Below are positions 1 to 12,438 of a DNA stretch of 64,000 bases, in pieces. Location: assembly GCF_000189635.1 (NCBI RefSeq), contig NW_002476290.1, positions 1-64,000 of the forward strand. Reading direction: 5' to 3'. Both the position numbers and the translations under genes were made by a program. Positions within the stretch are counted from its first letter, which is position 1; each line of letters opens with the position of its first letter. Source of the stretch: Tetrahymena thermophila SB210 (Eukaryota; Ciliophora; Oligohymenophorea; Hymenostomatida; Tetrahymenidae). Below the pieces are notes generated by a model that made no database searches, was not told where the DNA came from, and saw nothing but the letters and a program-made list of their open reading frames with translations.

Positions 1-3000
1 AAATATAATTCATAAACTAATTTTTATTTATATAAATTACTTAATTATTTTAATTCAAATTTTATTTTAGTTAGTTTTTTTAGCGTAAGATTTAATTAAT
101 AACCAAACTTTACTGTTTTGCTTTAAATATTTTATATTCAAAATAGTTATTCAGTTTTTTAAATAAAATGAATTCCAAATAATTCTTAATTAAATAAAAA
201 ATTCTTTGTAAAATAAAATTAATTAATATTTTAAAAAATTAAAAATTATATTAAAATTTAATTAAATCTAATTAATTTTAAAATCAATTTATACTCATTA
301 TCTATGTAAATTATTTTATATGGATTTTTTATTTTTGATAAGATTTAATGACATATTTTTATTTGTATTTATTATTTAACTTTTTATATTAAAGTTATTT
401 GATTTAAAGTTTTATTTTTCATATTATTTTAAAATATTTATTTATCATTCAAAATCAAAAGTTCTTTCGATTATTCTCAAATATCATGATTAAACAATAT
501 ATTAAAAAATTATATTTAAAATAAAATACTATTTGCTTTTTAGATTAAAAATTGGTAAAATTTATCAAATATTAAAAATTCTTGATTTAATAATTTCTCA
601 AATAAATCCATTAAAAGCAATAAATTTTATGAATAGATTAAATAAATAAATTATTTTGAATTGAAGAAACAATTTCTACAAAAATATTATTTTTTAATTT
701 TATTTAAAAATATCTTTTTAGTTACTTTGGAGTGTTTCAATGTTTTTGCTAAAATTACTCCAAAAAAAACACTTCTTTTCTTATTTTAAATGCAAATTTT
801 ACATAAATTTAAAGATTGTCAAGTTATTCTTTTCTTCAAACATTAAAAATTTAAAAAATTTATTTGTACAAAAAATTTAATAATTTCAAAATTACTGTTG
901 ATATTATTTTAATTTCATGTTTATAATTGAATATTTTACAATTTCATATAGCTCTCAAAATATATTTTTAATTTTATTTGAATAAAAAAATGCATGCTGC
1001 ATCTTTATAGTTTAAGATCTTAATTTGTTAGGACATTAATGTGTATTTATGATTTAGGTTTGTCCTTATTTTATTTTTTCTTTTATTTATTTATTTTTAT
1101 TTAATTTTATTTAGTTTTATTGTTTCTTATGTTTTTTCTCTCCTATATTGTTTAGGCTCTGTTATTCTTCAATTATTTTATTTATTGTTTTATTATTATT
1201 TTATTTTTATTGTTTGTATTTTATTTTTTTATTTATTTTGTTTATTTTTATTTAATATTTTTTTTATTTTATTTAATTTATTTTTTGGTTCAAGCAGGAA
1301 ATCTCAAGCAAATCTGTTTAAAGCAAAAATTGAAGGCCTTTTAAAGTTTTTTTAAAAAATAGCTAATTATATATTTAATATAGTATATCAAGAGGGGAAA
1401 AGGCAAGAGGTGCTGTATAAATAATACTTTTTAAGATTAGGAGTCAACTGTCAATGAATTTAAACTGTTAATTATCTTGGCGGGATAAGAAAATTAACAA
1501 TAATTGATAAATTCATCAGCAGTATTCTATTAATCTGTGAATTAAAGTACTATTTATTTTGGAGATTTTATATGTTTTCTGAATGTATTCTATTTAGATA
1601 ACATACATTTCTTTAACTGATCTTGTAAAGCAGTTTAAAAGTAGACGTGTCCAATCTAGATGTATTGAGCTTATATTACACTAATAAGTCAATAAAAGTG
1701 ATATGCGTTGCAGCTTGAAATCTACGATTTCTTACTAGAACGCCCGTTAACTAGCTATGAAAATAATTAGTATTAAATGCCCATTTAATAAAAATTAAAT
1801 TCAAAAGTTAAACATATCTCTTATTTCATCTAAAGTGGCTTCCTGATGCGAGGCAATTACATTTAAAAACTAATAAAATGCCCTTTACCATTAATTAGGT
1901 AATTTCTTTAAAAAACTTAAATTTTTCGAGGTTTTTAACACGTCCCTTATCCACTCTACATGACAGCTATTATTTCTCCTGTACCTCTTGCATAAATAAT
2001 TATGCTTTATTTATTTTCAAGCAATATTTTTTCTTTGTTTTTAATTAATTTCCTAATAAATAATTATAAAATTCAAATTTTTTTTTTCCTCTAAGAAATT
2101 CACAAAAATTAAATTTTCTGAGAGAAGACAAAATAAATAAATAAAAATCTTGTTTAATTAAATAAATTATGAGTGTTATCAAAATTCCCAAAATTTAGAT
2201 AAGAAAAACATTCAATTTCTTACTCCTAATGCTATTTTTGAAGGTTCCATATTAAAAACGTTAACATCTAGTGGCATGTTATTTATAGATATAAGCTAAT
2301 TGGGTAAAGTTAGTTAGTATTTAAATAATTAGTATTTATTATAATCTCAATTTTTTGCTCTATCAAAATACATTGAAGTAAAAAAAATAAATGAATATCT
2401 TTGAAAATAAAATTTTGACTAATATCAAAAAGCATTTAAATTTTCATCAGTAATTGATAGCTAACTATTTTTAAATCAAAATAATACTAAAGAAAGGTAA
2501 TTTTAAAATAATAAAATTAAGAAATTATTTTTTTTAAATTACAAATTAGGCAAAAATATCAATAATTTAAGAAGTTAAACAAAAGATTTTGCTGAATTTT
2601 GATTAATTTTTCAATCAAAATTCTTAAACATATCGATAATTTATGATAATGAATAAAATATTTTTTGCCTATCAATAATTATTATGTTTAAATAATATTT
2701 ATAATTCAAAATATTTTTAATAAAGGAAATTTAAAAATTATTTTTTAGATTAGAATGTTTATAAATGATTATAAAAATAGAATTTAAATAAAAGTTAAAA
2801 TAATTATTTTAAATCCAAAAAAAATTTGTATTATTTTAATTTTATTTAAATCTTAAAAGAATATAATTGTTTTTATATTATATTATTTATAATTTTTTAC
2901 TTCATAAAAATAAATTGAATAGTTATCATATTTATAGTGCATTACTAAATTATAACGAAAGTATAAAATTAATTATTATTATTATTATTATTATTTATTT

Positions 3001-3059
3001 TTAAATACTTTTTTATATTACTTGTAGAATATTTTTTTGCTTAGATTAAATTGCTAAAA
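1..3059. other. AT-rich noncoding stretch with a less AT-rich island
   Basis: I see no coding exon here on either strand when TAA/TAG are read as Gln. 1080-1270 is T-rich low-complexity DNA made of TTTATTT units. From about 1385 to 2000 the base composition is clearly less AT-rich than its surroundings, without an open frame. The island is bounded by a short inverted motif: GCAAGAGGT at 1403 on + and its complement ACCTCTTGC near 1984. A noncoding RNA or regulatory region is possible but I could not match it to a known RNA. A short ATT microsatellite lies near 2970-2995. Confidence 0.5.
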
Positions 3060-3099
3060 AAATGTTTTGTATATGTCAGTAATCAAACAAGTTATTTTT

Positions 3100-3840
3100 G
3101 TTTAAAAATATTTAGAAAGACATATATTTTTTAACAGTAGCTTTTTTTGTTAAATTTCTTTAATTATTTGCTTAATGAAGTTTTTTAATATTTTTATTAA
3201 TATAAATAGAGAGAAAAAAAGTGTTTTAAACTATATTAAATTAACTATAATCGTATTATAAAAATCAAATAATTTTTATAGAAAATTCACAATTAAAAAT
3301 AAAGTAAATAGAAAAAAATAAATAGATTAAAAATACTTAGAAAAAATTATATTTTTTATTAGTAGCTAATATTTTTAAATAGCTTTTTAATTATTTGATT
3401 AATGAATATGATTAATAAAAAATAAGAATAGAAAAAAAATGTTTTAAAATTTATTAAAATTTTATTTTTTCCAATTAATTAATTTTAAAAGAAATAGCAA
3501 AACATTGTAATAGGAAAAATAATAATTGGTATAAAAATACTTAGAAAAACTTATATTTTTTAATTGTAGTGATATAATTAGCTTTTTTAATTATTTGTTT
3601 AGTGAATATTTTTAACAATTAGAAAGTAAAAAAATGTTTTAAAATTTATTAAAATAATCATAATATTATGATTAATAAGAATTAATTTTTATAGAAATGG
3701 CATGGTATTTTAATCAGTAAAATAATCAATTAGCCTAAAAAGAATTAGAAAAAATAATATTTTTTAACTCTAATTTGTGATTTAATTTATTTCTTTAATT
3801 ATTTGTTATTGTTGCTTTTGATTATTTTAATAAAAATAAT
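3100..3840. repeat. Degenerate ~200-bp tandem repeat, about four copies
   Basis: A recurring block begins with a variant of TTAGAAAAAnnnATATTTTTTA, followed some 60-80 bases later by TTTAATTATTTG. Copies start near 3110, 3337, 3538 and 3746, giving spacings of about 200-227 bases. The copies are AT-rich and diverged and contain no open frame. This looks like old tandem satellite-type DNA in the intergenic region upstream of the L7 gene. Confidence 0.55.
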
Positions 3841-4184
3841 AGAGATAATTATTTTAAATGTATTTAAGAATTATCAAGTGGAAATTTTAATTTTTTTTGT
3901 AGGTTTATTAAATTTAATGGAAAATGAATAATTTAACATCTAAAATAAATAATGACTATTATAGCAGTTAATAAAAATAAATTTTTACTCTTATTCTAAA
4001 TTCATTAGAATTGAGTAACATATAGCGAAAAAATAATGTACAAACACAATTTTAAACCACTAATTTAAAAAAGATTAAATAGAATTTTAATGAATTTTTA
4101 ATTATATTTTATTAAAATATATTATTGTTTGAAAATAAAATCAAAATTTATAAAAAAAAGAATTAGAAAAAATATTATTTAAAT

Positions 4185-4493
4185 ATGGAAGTAGAAATGC
4201 AAAAATAATAATGAGATGAGGGTTGGTAAACAAATAAATTAATGAAAAAAAAAAATGAAATGAAGCGAATGATTAAAATTAACAAAGATATTTACAAAAG
4301 ACAAAGAAAAATGAATGAATAAAGTGGGTAGTGAAAATAAAGAGATAAAAAATAAGAGGGGGGAAAATTAAAGAGTGGGAGAGAAAATTAGAAGATATAT
4401 CTGGCATTAAAAGGATTAAGCGTAATTTGAAAGGATTAAATAAAGAAAAAAGGTTGAAAATATATACAATATAACATATCTCTAAAATTAAAA
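4185..4493 (+). promoter_or_regulatory. Purine-rich upstream region of the L7 gene
   Basis: The roughly 300 bases before the L7 start codon are strongly A+G-rich on the coding strand and richer in G than the DNA around them, with runs such as GAGGGGGGAAAA near 4357 and AGAGTGGGAGAG near 4373. An AT-rich TATATACAATATAACATAT tract follows at about 4460-4480, just before the ATG at 4494. By position this is the promoter and 5' UTR of a highly expressed gene. No specific factor site is claimed. Confidence 0.4.
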
Positions 4494-6734
4494 ATGTCTA
4501 AGTAAGGAATTTAATTTTTTAATCAATTATAATAGAAATTTACAAACAAAATATTCACAAGCTCATGCCATTTTTTCATTAAAATTAAGGTTCGTTCCTG
4601 AAAACGTCTAAAAGAAGCTTGCTAGAGACGAAAAGTTGAGAAAGGCTAAGGCTGAACAAAGAAAGGCCTCCTCCGCTCAAATGAAGCAAAGAAAGGCTGA
4701 ATGGATCTCCAAGGCCCAAAAGTACGCTGCTGAATACGAAGCTGCTGAAAAGAAGATTGTCGATGAAAAGAGAAAGGTATTTAAATATAGCAAATAGCAT
4801 AAAAAATCATTTTTAGAATTCTGTTTCTTGATAATCTATTAATCCTGAGCAAATTACTAAGTTTTTTTTAGTTTTAGTTGCTGTTCATTCGTTCACTCAT
4901 TATTTCAGCCAGAGTGAAAAAACATTCTTTAAAAAATGCGCTAAAATTCATTAAAACAATAACCAATCAAAATAAATAGAATGATTTTAAATTAGTCCTT
5001 ACAAGCACTAAAACGCTAACTACGTTGCTCTGCGATATTAAATAGATTAATCACGAAATTGAATCGCATATTTAACATCATCAAGTATTAATCTAATTAT
5101 TTATTTATAAAAAGGCCAGAAAGACCGGTGCTTTCTACGTCCCCGCTGAAGCTAAGGTTGCTTTCGCCATCAGAATTAGAGGGTAATTCATCAATTGATA
5201 ATATAAATAAACAACTTCCTCAATGTACACTCACTCTGCATCAAATTAAAACAAGCCAAATATAATTAATTTATAAAGGAATTAGCTAAAATCTTACAAT
5301 ACAAACATACAAATGCATTCATGATCTACTTACTTACTACTGTTGAATTAAAAAAATAAATTAGTAGGAATTTACAAAACAACAAACAAATGAAATAGCT
5401 TCAATAATTAGCTACTTAGTTCATTGATCAGATAATTAAAATAAATAAGTAAATAGGTTATTATCCTTAAATCTTCATTATTAAAGAAAATGTTTTGCAT
5501 GTGGATAGATTTGAGCTAAATTAGGAGTAGAAATAGCTATTCGTACAAAAAAATTAACAAATAGTTAATTAATTAATTAATTTGACTCGTTCAAATCTAA
5601 GCTAAAATAAAAGCAAAATAAAAATTTTATAGTTAGGTATAAATAAGTAAAATGTAACTAAAATTAGAATGAAGCTGTACGTTAAAGAGTAAATGGTAAT
5701 AGTAAATTATAAACTTAATGTGCTCAAGGCGATATCTGATATTAATTAGCTAAATAAGCTAATCCAAATCTTCCATGAACGAACAGCAATTCATTGTTTT
5801 AATAAATTAAAATAGAAAACAAAGATAGTGAGAAAAATCTTATAAGTATAAGTTGAAGCAGGGTTAAAAGAAATCAAATAATATTAAATTAGTCGAGTTG
5901 ATTTGCTTGTTTTGCTCAAGCTTACTAAAAAATATTTTTATCATTAACAACGAACGCTTCTTCATTTTTTATAGAGATATTTAAGTAAATAAACAAGCAA
6001 ACATAATTTGTTAATTTGGGAGTGTACATTTGAAGGAAAATACATAAGAATTTATTTGATCATTTTCTAAATTTATTTCTTAAATTAACAGTGTCAACCA
6101 ATTACACCCTGATGTCAAGAGAGTTCTCAGATTATTCAGACTCAGATAACTCCACAACGGTGCTTTCTTCAGAGTTAACAAGGCTTCTTTGAACATGATC
6201 AAGAGAGTCCTTCCCTTCATCACTTTCGGGTAAAATTCAATTCTTAAAACAAGAATATATTAAAGTTCATTTTGATTTCTGCTGAAAAAAAATAAACTGA
6301 AACGAATTTGCAACGAATAGAAAACATACACAGCAACAGCAGATAGTTGAATGAATTTTAAGATTTAAACTATAAAATGAGCATTTATTTAAATATTTAC
6401 TTAAATTGAAAATAGTTATCCCACCAGAAACACCATCTCTAAGCTCATCTACAAGAGAGGTTTCGCTAAGGTTAACGGTCAAAGAATCCCCCTTACCGAT
6501 AACACCATCGTTGAAAAGTCCCTCGGTAAGTTCGGTATCACTTGCGTTGAAGATCTTATTCACGAAATCACCACTGTTGGTCCCCACTTCAAGGAAGCCA
6601 ACAACTTCTTATGGCCCTTCAAGCTCGATACTCCCAGAGGTGGATTCAGAAATAAGAGACACGCCTATCACCAAGGTGGTGACTGGGGTAACAGAGAAGT
6701 CTACATTAACGACTTGGTCAAGGCTATGCTCTGA
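4494..6734 (+). CDS. RPL7: 60S ribosomal protein L7 (uL30), five exons
   Basis: This is a structural protein of the large ribosomal subunit. Exons: 4494-4501, 4590-4776, 5115-5182, 6092-6229 and 6416-6734, giving 239 aa (human L7 has about 248). Exon 1 is only 8 nt (ATGTCTAA) and splices in frame to give MSKFVPENVQKK. Recognisable L7 segments are [60 protein letters not shown] and [20 protein letters not shown]. All introns are GT-AG and keep the frame. Codon use (CTC, ATC, GTC, AAG) is much richer in C and G than the neighbours, as expected for a highly expressed gene. Introns 2 (338 nt) and 3 (909 nt) are long and less AT-rich than most here, so they could host snoRNAs, though I could not identify one. 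Confidence 0.97.
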
Positions 6735-9367
6735 TTTAATTTATAGTAACAAAAATCCTAACCAATAAACATTGTTTAATGATATGATAAATAACTAAAC
6801 TTGATATATTTTTCATATAAAGTATCCTGTGTTAACATTTTTGTATAATAATATTTAAATGCACTTAACTAACTAGTATTCATTCCATCATTTTGTATTT
6901 AAAAAACTACCTTATAAATTTCAATTAATAAATATCTCTTTACAAAGCTCTCCCTCAATTTATTTATTATAAATTTATATCAATGATAAATAAATACTAA
7001 TATAATATATAAATAACTAACAAATAACATAAACTCACATTATAAAAACTAATCTATCAATCATCTATCTATCCTTCATTAATGTTTCCTTAACAATTTA
7101 TTTATATCTTCTGAATTTTTTTGTTGAATTAAATCCTGCAAAATATTTTTATTTCATCAAATTTTTCTTCTTTTTCATTCATATTTAATTAAAGCTTGAT
7201 AAAAAAAATACTTTCATTTCTAACCCATAAATTAAAATAATATAAATCATTATCTTGCTTCATTTTTATTTAATATTTAAAAAACATAATATTTTCTTGA
7301 AAAAATTAAATTTAGAATAAATAATTATTTTAATAATTATTAAGCAACAAAGAAATAATCGATAATTAACCCAACCATAAAAAAATAAAAGCTATCTAAA
7401 AAAATATTGCATTAGATTTTAATTATGAGCTGGTTAAATAGTATTTCAGTAAATTATTATTATTTTTTTAAAGTTTATTTAATATTTAATAAAATTCATT
7501 TATACAATACAAAAATCAATAAAAATATACATTAGCATTTTGAAGAAATACTATCATTTACTTATAAAATTTTATTTATGGGAAAGATATTAATTTGCTC
7601 TTTGTTGCTATTTAAAGTAGTTTACTTATTTAAAAATAAATTAATTAAAAGAAATTTCATATTTTATTAAATTTAATAAATAAATTCAAAATAACATTTT
7701 AGTTTAAACTAATTTTAATAAACATTAAATTTACATTATTAATGAATAACCAACCTTTCCTCCTTATCAAGCAAGTAAACCCAAATATTTTACTTTAACA
7801 AAAAATAAAAATAACTAAATCTTAAACTTAAAATTTACAAATATATTCATTTTAAAAAATGATTATTACTTAAATACTAATCATATTTTCAAAATTTTAA
7901 TTTTAGCAATATTAAATTTTAAAAAAATAAAAGATTTTTAAAATAAAATTAGTTATTGATAAATAAATAAATAATATATAAAAGCTAAAAGTTATTTTAT
8001 TAATTCTATAATATATTTTTTTTCTTTTGATTGGAAATTTATTTTATTAGCATTATAACTAAATAGAATATCCTTTACTTTTATTTGTGGAAATTAAAAC
8101 GATTTTTTAATTAGATATAATTAATAATTATTTTTAGAGTTATTTACAAAACAAAAGTGTTCTAAAATTTAAATACTTAACAATGTTTATTCTAAAATTT
8201 AAATAATAAATTAATATTCATGAAAAAATAAATTAATTAGTTTTTTTATTTCCGAAGATTTATATTATAATTAAATTTAATTAAGTATACAAAAAACATA
8301 TTAATTATAGAATTTAAAATATAAAATCAATGTATGTATGTTTGTTTATTAGTTTTGCAAATTTTAAAAGTAAATTTACTATATGCTGTAAGCCCTCAAT
8401 AATATTTTATTTTATTCAAAAAAAGTTTAAAATAAATTTTAAAATATTCATTTATTATGGCAAATATATTGTAATGATTTAGGCAAGCTAATATTAATTA
8501 TTTATGATATGTTTAGATAACTAATACAATATCTTTACATTTTAAATTGTCAAACAAACACCCTACTGAAAAAGTTAATACTTTAAGAAAATTAGAATAT
8601 TATTTTTTTAAAAGCAAACAATTAAATTAGATTTATTCTTTAACGAATGTTTAAATTTCAACAAAATTAAAGTTTTATAAGTTATAAGTTATTTTTTGTT
8701 ATAAATTAATATGTACTTTTTTTATTAAAGCTTGATAATTAATATCCATAACAATAGCAAAGCTTTAAAGAATAATTTTTGAAAATGATTATGTTGAAAA
8801 AAAGATATTTTAAATTGATTTTTATATTTTTATTTTATCGTAAATTTAAGATAAATTTTAACATTTTAAAGAAAACAGTTATTGAATGATATAACTAAAT
8901 TAAAGAAAATCTAGTTAAAAATTGTAAATAATTTAAAAGAATTATTATATGATTGTTTAAGCCAATAAAATAGAATCAGAAGAATATTTTATAAGATATT
9001 GAGGAAAGTGTAGAAAGAAATATTATAGCAGATAGATTGTTTTATATAAGAAGATAGATATGTAGATTCTCAATATTTAAAGAAATAAATGCTCGATGAA
9101 ATTTTGCAATTAATTTATTTAATAATTAGCCCAGTTTAAAGCGATATAACTTGATTAATTTCTTTGATTTTTTATTTTTCAATCAAATTTAGATTGAATT
9201 TTCCTCCTTTTAATAAGCAAATAATAAATAAATTAAAAACTGTATATTAAAAATATCTATATTAATATTAGAAGTAAAAATAAATAAAAAGCTATATATA
9301 TTTGATCAAAATAGCAAGCAAACATTCAAGCAAGAAAGGATTTATTTTGTGATAAATTTAAATACAA
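6735..9367. other. AT-rich intergenic region, nothing recognisable
   Basis: Very AT-rich DNA between the L7 gene and the next + strand gene. I see no exon with coding character on either strand, no tRNA-like B box and no clear repeat. The first ~300 bases hold the L7 3' UTR, and the last ~100 bases before 9368 would be the 5' UTR and promoter of the ASCC2-like gene. Confidence 0.5.
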
Positions 9368-11937
9368 ATGAGCAAGAAAAACAATTTTAACAATAAAAAA
9401 AATTAAGGTGGATACAATAGCAGCAAAGGAAAATCTGGTAATGAAACAGATTTTCTGTATAGGGAAGAAGGGGATGATACTCCTTTTATGAGTTTTACTT
9501 TTGAAGATTTTCCTAACTTTGAAATAGATAATGAAGATGATATTGAATTACTTTTTATTCTAAAGAGAATTTGTGCTTCATATAAGTATGTTCTAACATT
9601 AGATTTCAGAAGTTTTTGGAGTACTTTGAAGCATAACTTATTATTGAGAAGAAGCATTAATTCATTTTTGCAATACGCGACAAAGAGAAGATTCAATGAA
9701 TATTATAGAAAAGGACATGAAAGAAAAGATATTGAAAATAGTGAAAGTGAGGTCAAAATTATTTTAAAAGAAATAACAAGGTTAGTCTTGGCCATAATTT
9801 ATAGGATTGTCAGTTGTGAAGAAGAAAATTTGTAAAAAGCCACAGAATTTGGCTGCAGCAAGATTATTCTTGATGAATGGCTTATAGATATCCCAAAGAT
9901 GATTGATTTAATAGCTATTTATGGAGAAAAAAATGGGAAAATTGTCAGAGAAATTATTAAAAAAAGTTTTGAAATGCAAAAAGAATTCAAAGCAGATTTT
10001 GAAGACATGTAAGATAAAATTTTAAAAGAGTATTTAGATCAATTTTACAAGGAAATGCTTCTTTTAAAGAAGAAAGATAAACTAGGTTCAGCAAGCTATG
10101 AGATTGTTGATTCCGATATTGAGAGAAAAGTAGAACTTCTATGCTCAATTTTAGACACTATCTCTTCTATTATTGACATTTTAAATTTCTTTCCAACCTT
10201 TGAAGTTGAGAGCATTTACTAAGATGAGAAGATCAATATCATGCTTGAAAATATCTTATATGAACTGATATTTGCTCGTGAAGAGGCTTGGGTTATGGGA
10301 AAATATAGAGGAGACATTATCTTGTTGATAGATGCTGTGCTAGAGAGAATAGTTTAGTTTTTCATCATGTTTTTCGAGTTTATGATTAAAGTATTTGGAG
10401 ACAAGAACTTAATAAAGCAAAATATTGGAAAAAAGATTACTTCTATGTGGAACAAATACATTAAAGACCTAGGTAAAGTATAAAGCTTCGGTAAAAAATA
10501 AGGGGAAAATCGTTACTGGTATTTGATAGAATACGTTAGTGATAAAGTAGACTTCAACAAACTCTTTGAAGTTGCTCCTGCAGATAATTCTGAAGCCTAT
10601 CAACTTTTCTAAATACAAGTTTTATCAGTTGTTGATGAGAGAAAAAGAAATATCATAGCATATGAAGAGAAAAAGAAAGAATTTGAATAAAAAGGAGACT
10701 ATGAAAAGTAGCAATAGCAAGTGATAGAAGAAATACCTGATATTAAATTCGTTGAAACTATAGTAAAAGAAGACATCATCAAGTAAGAAGAAAAGCAAAG
10801 AAGAGCAGAAGAATTCCAAAAGAAAAAAGAAGAAGAAGAAAGATTGCTTAAAGAGTAACAAGAAAAAGAAGAAGAAATTAAGAGATTAGAGGAAAAGCAA
10901 GAATAACTTACCATGTATTAGAAAGGGTAATTCGATTGTTTAATTTATGAGCTTACAATTTTATTTTTTTAAATCTTTATCATTTATCAGTAGTGAAGTA
11001 ATTAAGTAAAAGACAAGGAGCTTGTTTGATTTTTTGTTTCTTTAATAATTTAAAAAAGCAAATCAAATGATCAAACAACAGATTTATTATTTTTAAAAAA
11101 TATTTTGTTTAAAAATTAATTTAAATAAATTTTATTATATTTATAAGGGCACAAAAAGTTAACTTAAAAATGACAGAAGAACAAAAAAAAAATTATATAC
11201 AGAAATCTCTGTGGTTAGCTATGGAGTATGATGATGAACCAGATGATAGTTATAATTGCTTTTAGCCAGTTGTATAGGGAGGAAATAATAATACAGATGG
11301 CGAAGAAGAGGATGGAGAAGCTGAAAGTGAAGAAGAAGACGAAAATGGAATCAAAAGAAAAAAAGTAGTAGAAGAAGGTTACGATGATGGTAGAAGAGTA
11401 AACAGAAGCAACTAAGGATATCAACCAAAGAAAAAGCCAGCTCACCCAAATAAAACTAATCATTATGAAGCTAAGTAAAAATATAAATCATAGTATTATT
11501 AGAAGTAAGGCAACAATCAAGATAACTATTAAAGATAGTAATATAACAACAAACCTGACAACAGTTAATAAAATTAAGCAGAAAATACCAACAGCAACAA
11601 TAACAATAACAACAATAATTCTAATCAATATCAAAGAAAAAATAATTATTAAAATAGCAACAACAATAGTTCATAAAATAATAATAATTATAATAATAAC
11701 TATAATCAGAATCAATAAAAAGGAGGTTATTTTAAAAAGAAATAAAGAAACGAAGAAGGTTATAGCGGCAGTGAAGATGATTCTGCACCCTAATAATCAT
11801 ACCAATAATCTAGAAACTAATAATATCGTAATAACAATAATAAAGATGGAAATTATAATAAGGAAGGAGGATACAAAAGTAAAAAAGATGGAGGATAACC
11901 TTAAAAAAATATACTTAAAAAAAAGTAATTCGATTGA
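9368..11937 (+). CDS. ASCC2/Cue3-like protein, apparently without a CUE domain
   Basis: Two exons, 9368-10926 and 11148-11937, give 782 aa. ASCC2 (Cue3/Rqt3 in yeast) belongs to the ASCC/RQT complex, which with the ASCC3 helicase splits collided ribosomes. Similarity is in the N-terminal half: FRSFWSTLKHNLLLRRSINS around residue 83 resembles the ASCC2 HRFW...LDSYL segment, and DEWLIDIPKMIDLIAIYGEK around 174 matches its FLFDIPKILDL block. A later EYDDEPDDSY corresponds to the acidic EDEYDDTYD motif of the family. The ubiquitin-binding CUE domain expected between these parts is not visible; a Glu/Lys/Gln-rich coiled-coil-like segment sits there. The tail is an Asn/Gln/Tyr-rich low-complexity region ending in TGA. 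The assignment rests on remembered family motifs, not a search. Confidence 0.7.
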
Positions 11938-12438
11938 GTATAAACTATTTATAAAATGTAATTTCTTTTGAATAACAAATAAAACAAGCCATTTATTAGA
12001 AAATAATAAATTCGATTAATATATTCTTTTTAATTTAAATTATTTTTTTCATCTGTTTATAAATTTTATTTCTTAGATTTTAAAATCTAATTTAAATTTA
12101 TTTTTTATTTATCATAAAAAATAAACGAAAAAAAACTTATTTAAAATCTAAATTATAAAATCTAATTTAAATTTATTTTATTTATCATAAAAAATAAACG
12201 AAAAGCAACTTATTTAAAATCTAAATTTTAAAATTTAATTTCAAATAATTTAAATTATTTTAAATAAATTTTAAGTGTAAAAATATATTTTTTAGAAAAA
12301 TTAAAGTATGTTAAAGAATTTGTTATAGAAAATTTTTTTATTTAATTAATAGAATATATTTTAATAGATATTAATTTTATATAGCTTTTAATTTATTTTT
12401 ATATATGAATATTATATAAATCATCATCATCTTGTGCA
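11938..12438. repeat. Convergent intergenic gap with a two-copy AT-rich tandem repeat
   Basis: This is the 3' gap between the ASCC2-like gene (+) and the LRR-like gene (-). Within it, about 12080-12240 holds two adjacent copies of a ~75-85-base unit containing AAAATCTAATTTAAATTTATTT, ATCATAAAAAATAAACGAAAA and CTTATTTAAAATCTAAAT. There is no coding frame. The only other content would be the 3' UTRs and polyadenylation signals of the two genes. Confidence 0.6.

Noticed and set aside
4565-4600. ATG at 4565 as the L7 start
   Set aside because: It is out of frame with the L7 coding sequence; the 8-nt exon at 4494 splices cleanly in frame.
6406-6768. Plus-strand 120-aa open frame overlapping L7 exon 5, and the antisense frame 6267-6587
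   Set aside because: Both are shadows of the L7 coding exon, which is in a different frame and matches a known protein.
10625-11971. Several minus- and plus-strand frames rich in Phe/Ser or Ile/Thr (10625-10861, 10699-10914, 11215-11463, 11465-11971)
   Set aside because: They mirror the Glu/Lys- and Asn/Gln-rich codons of the ASCC2-like gene on the + strand and have no independent features.
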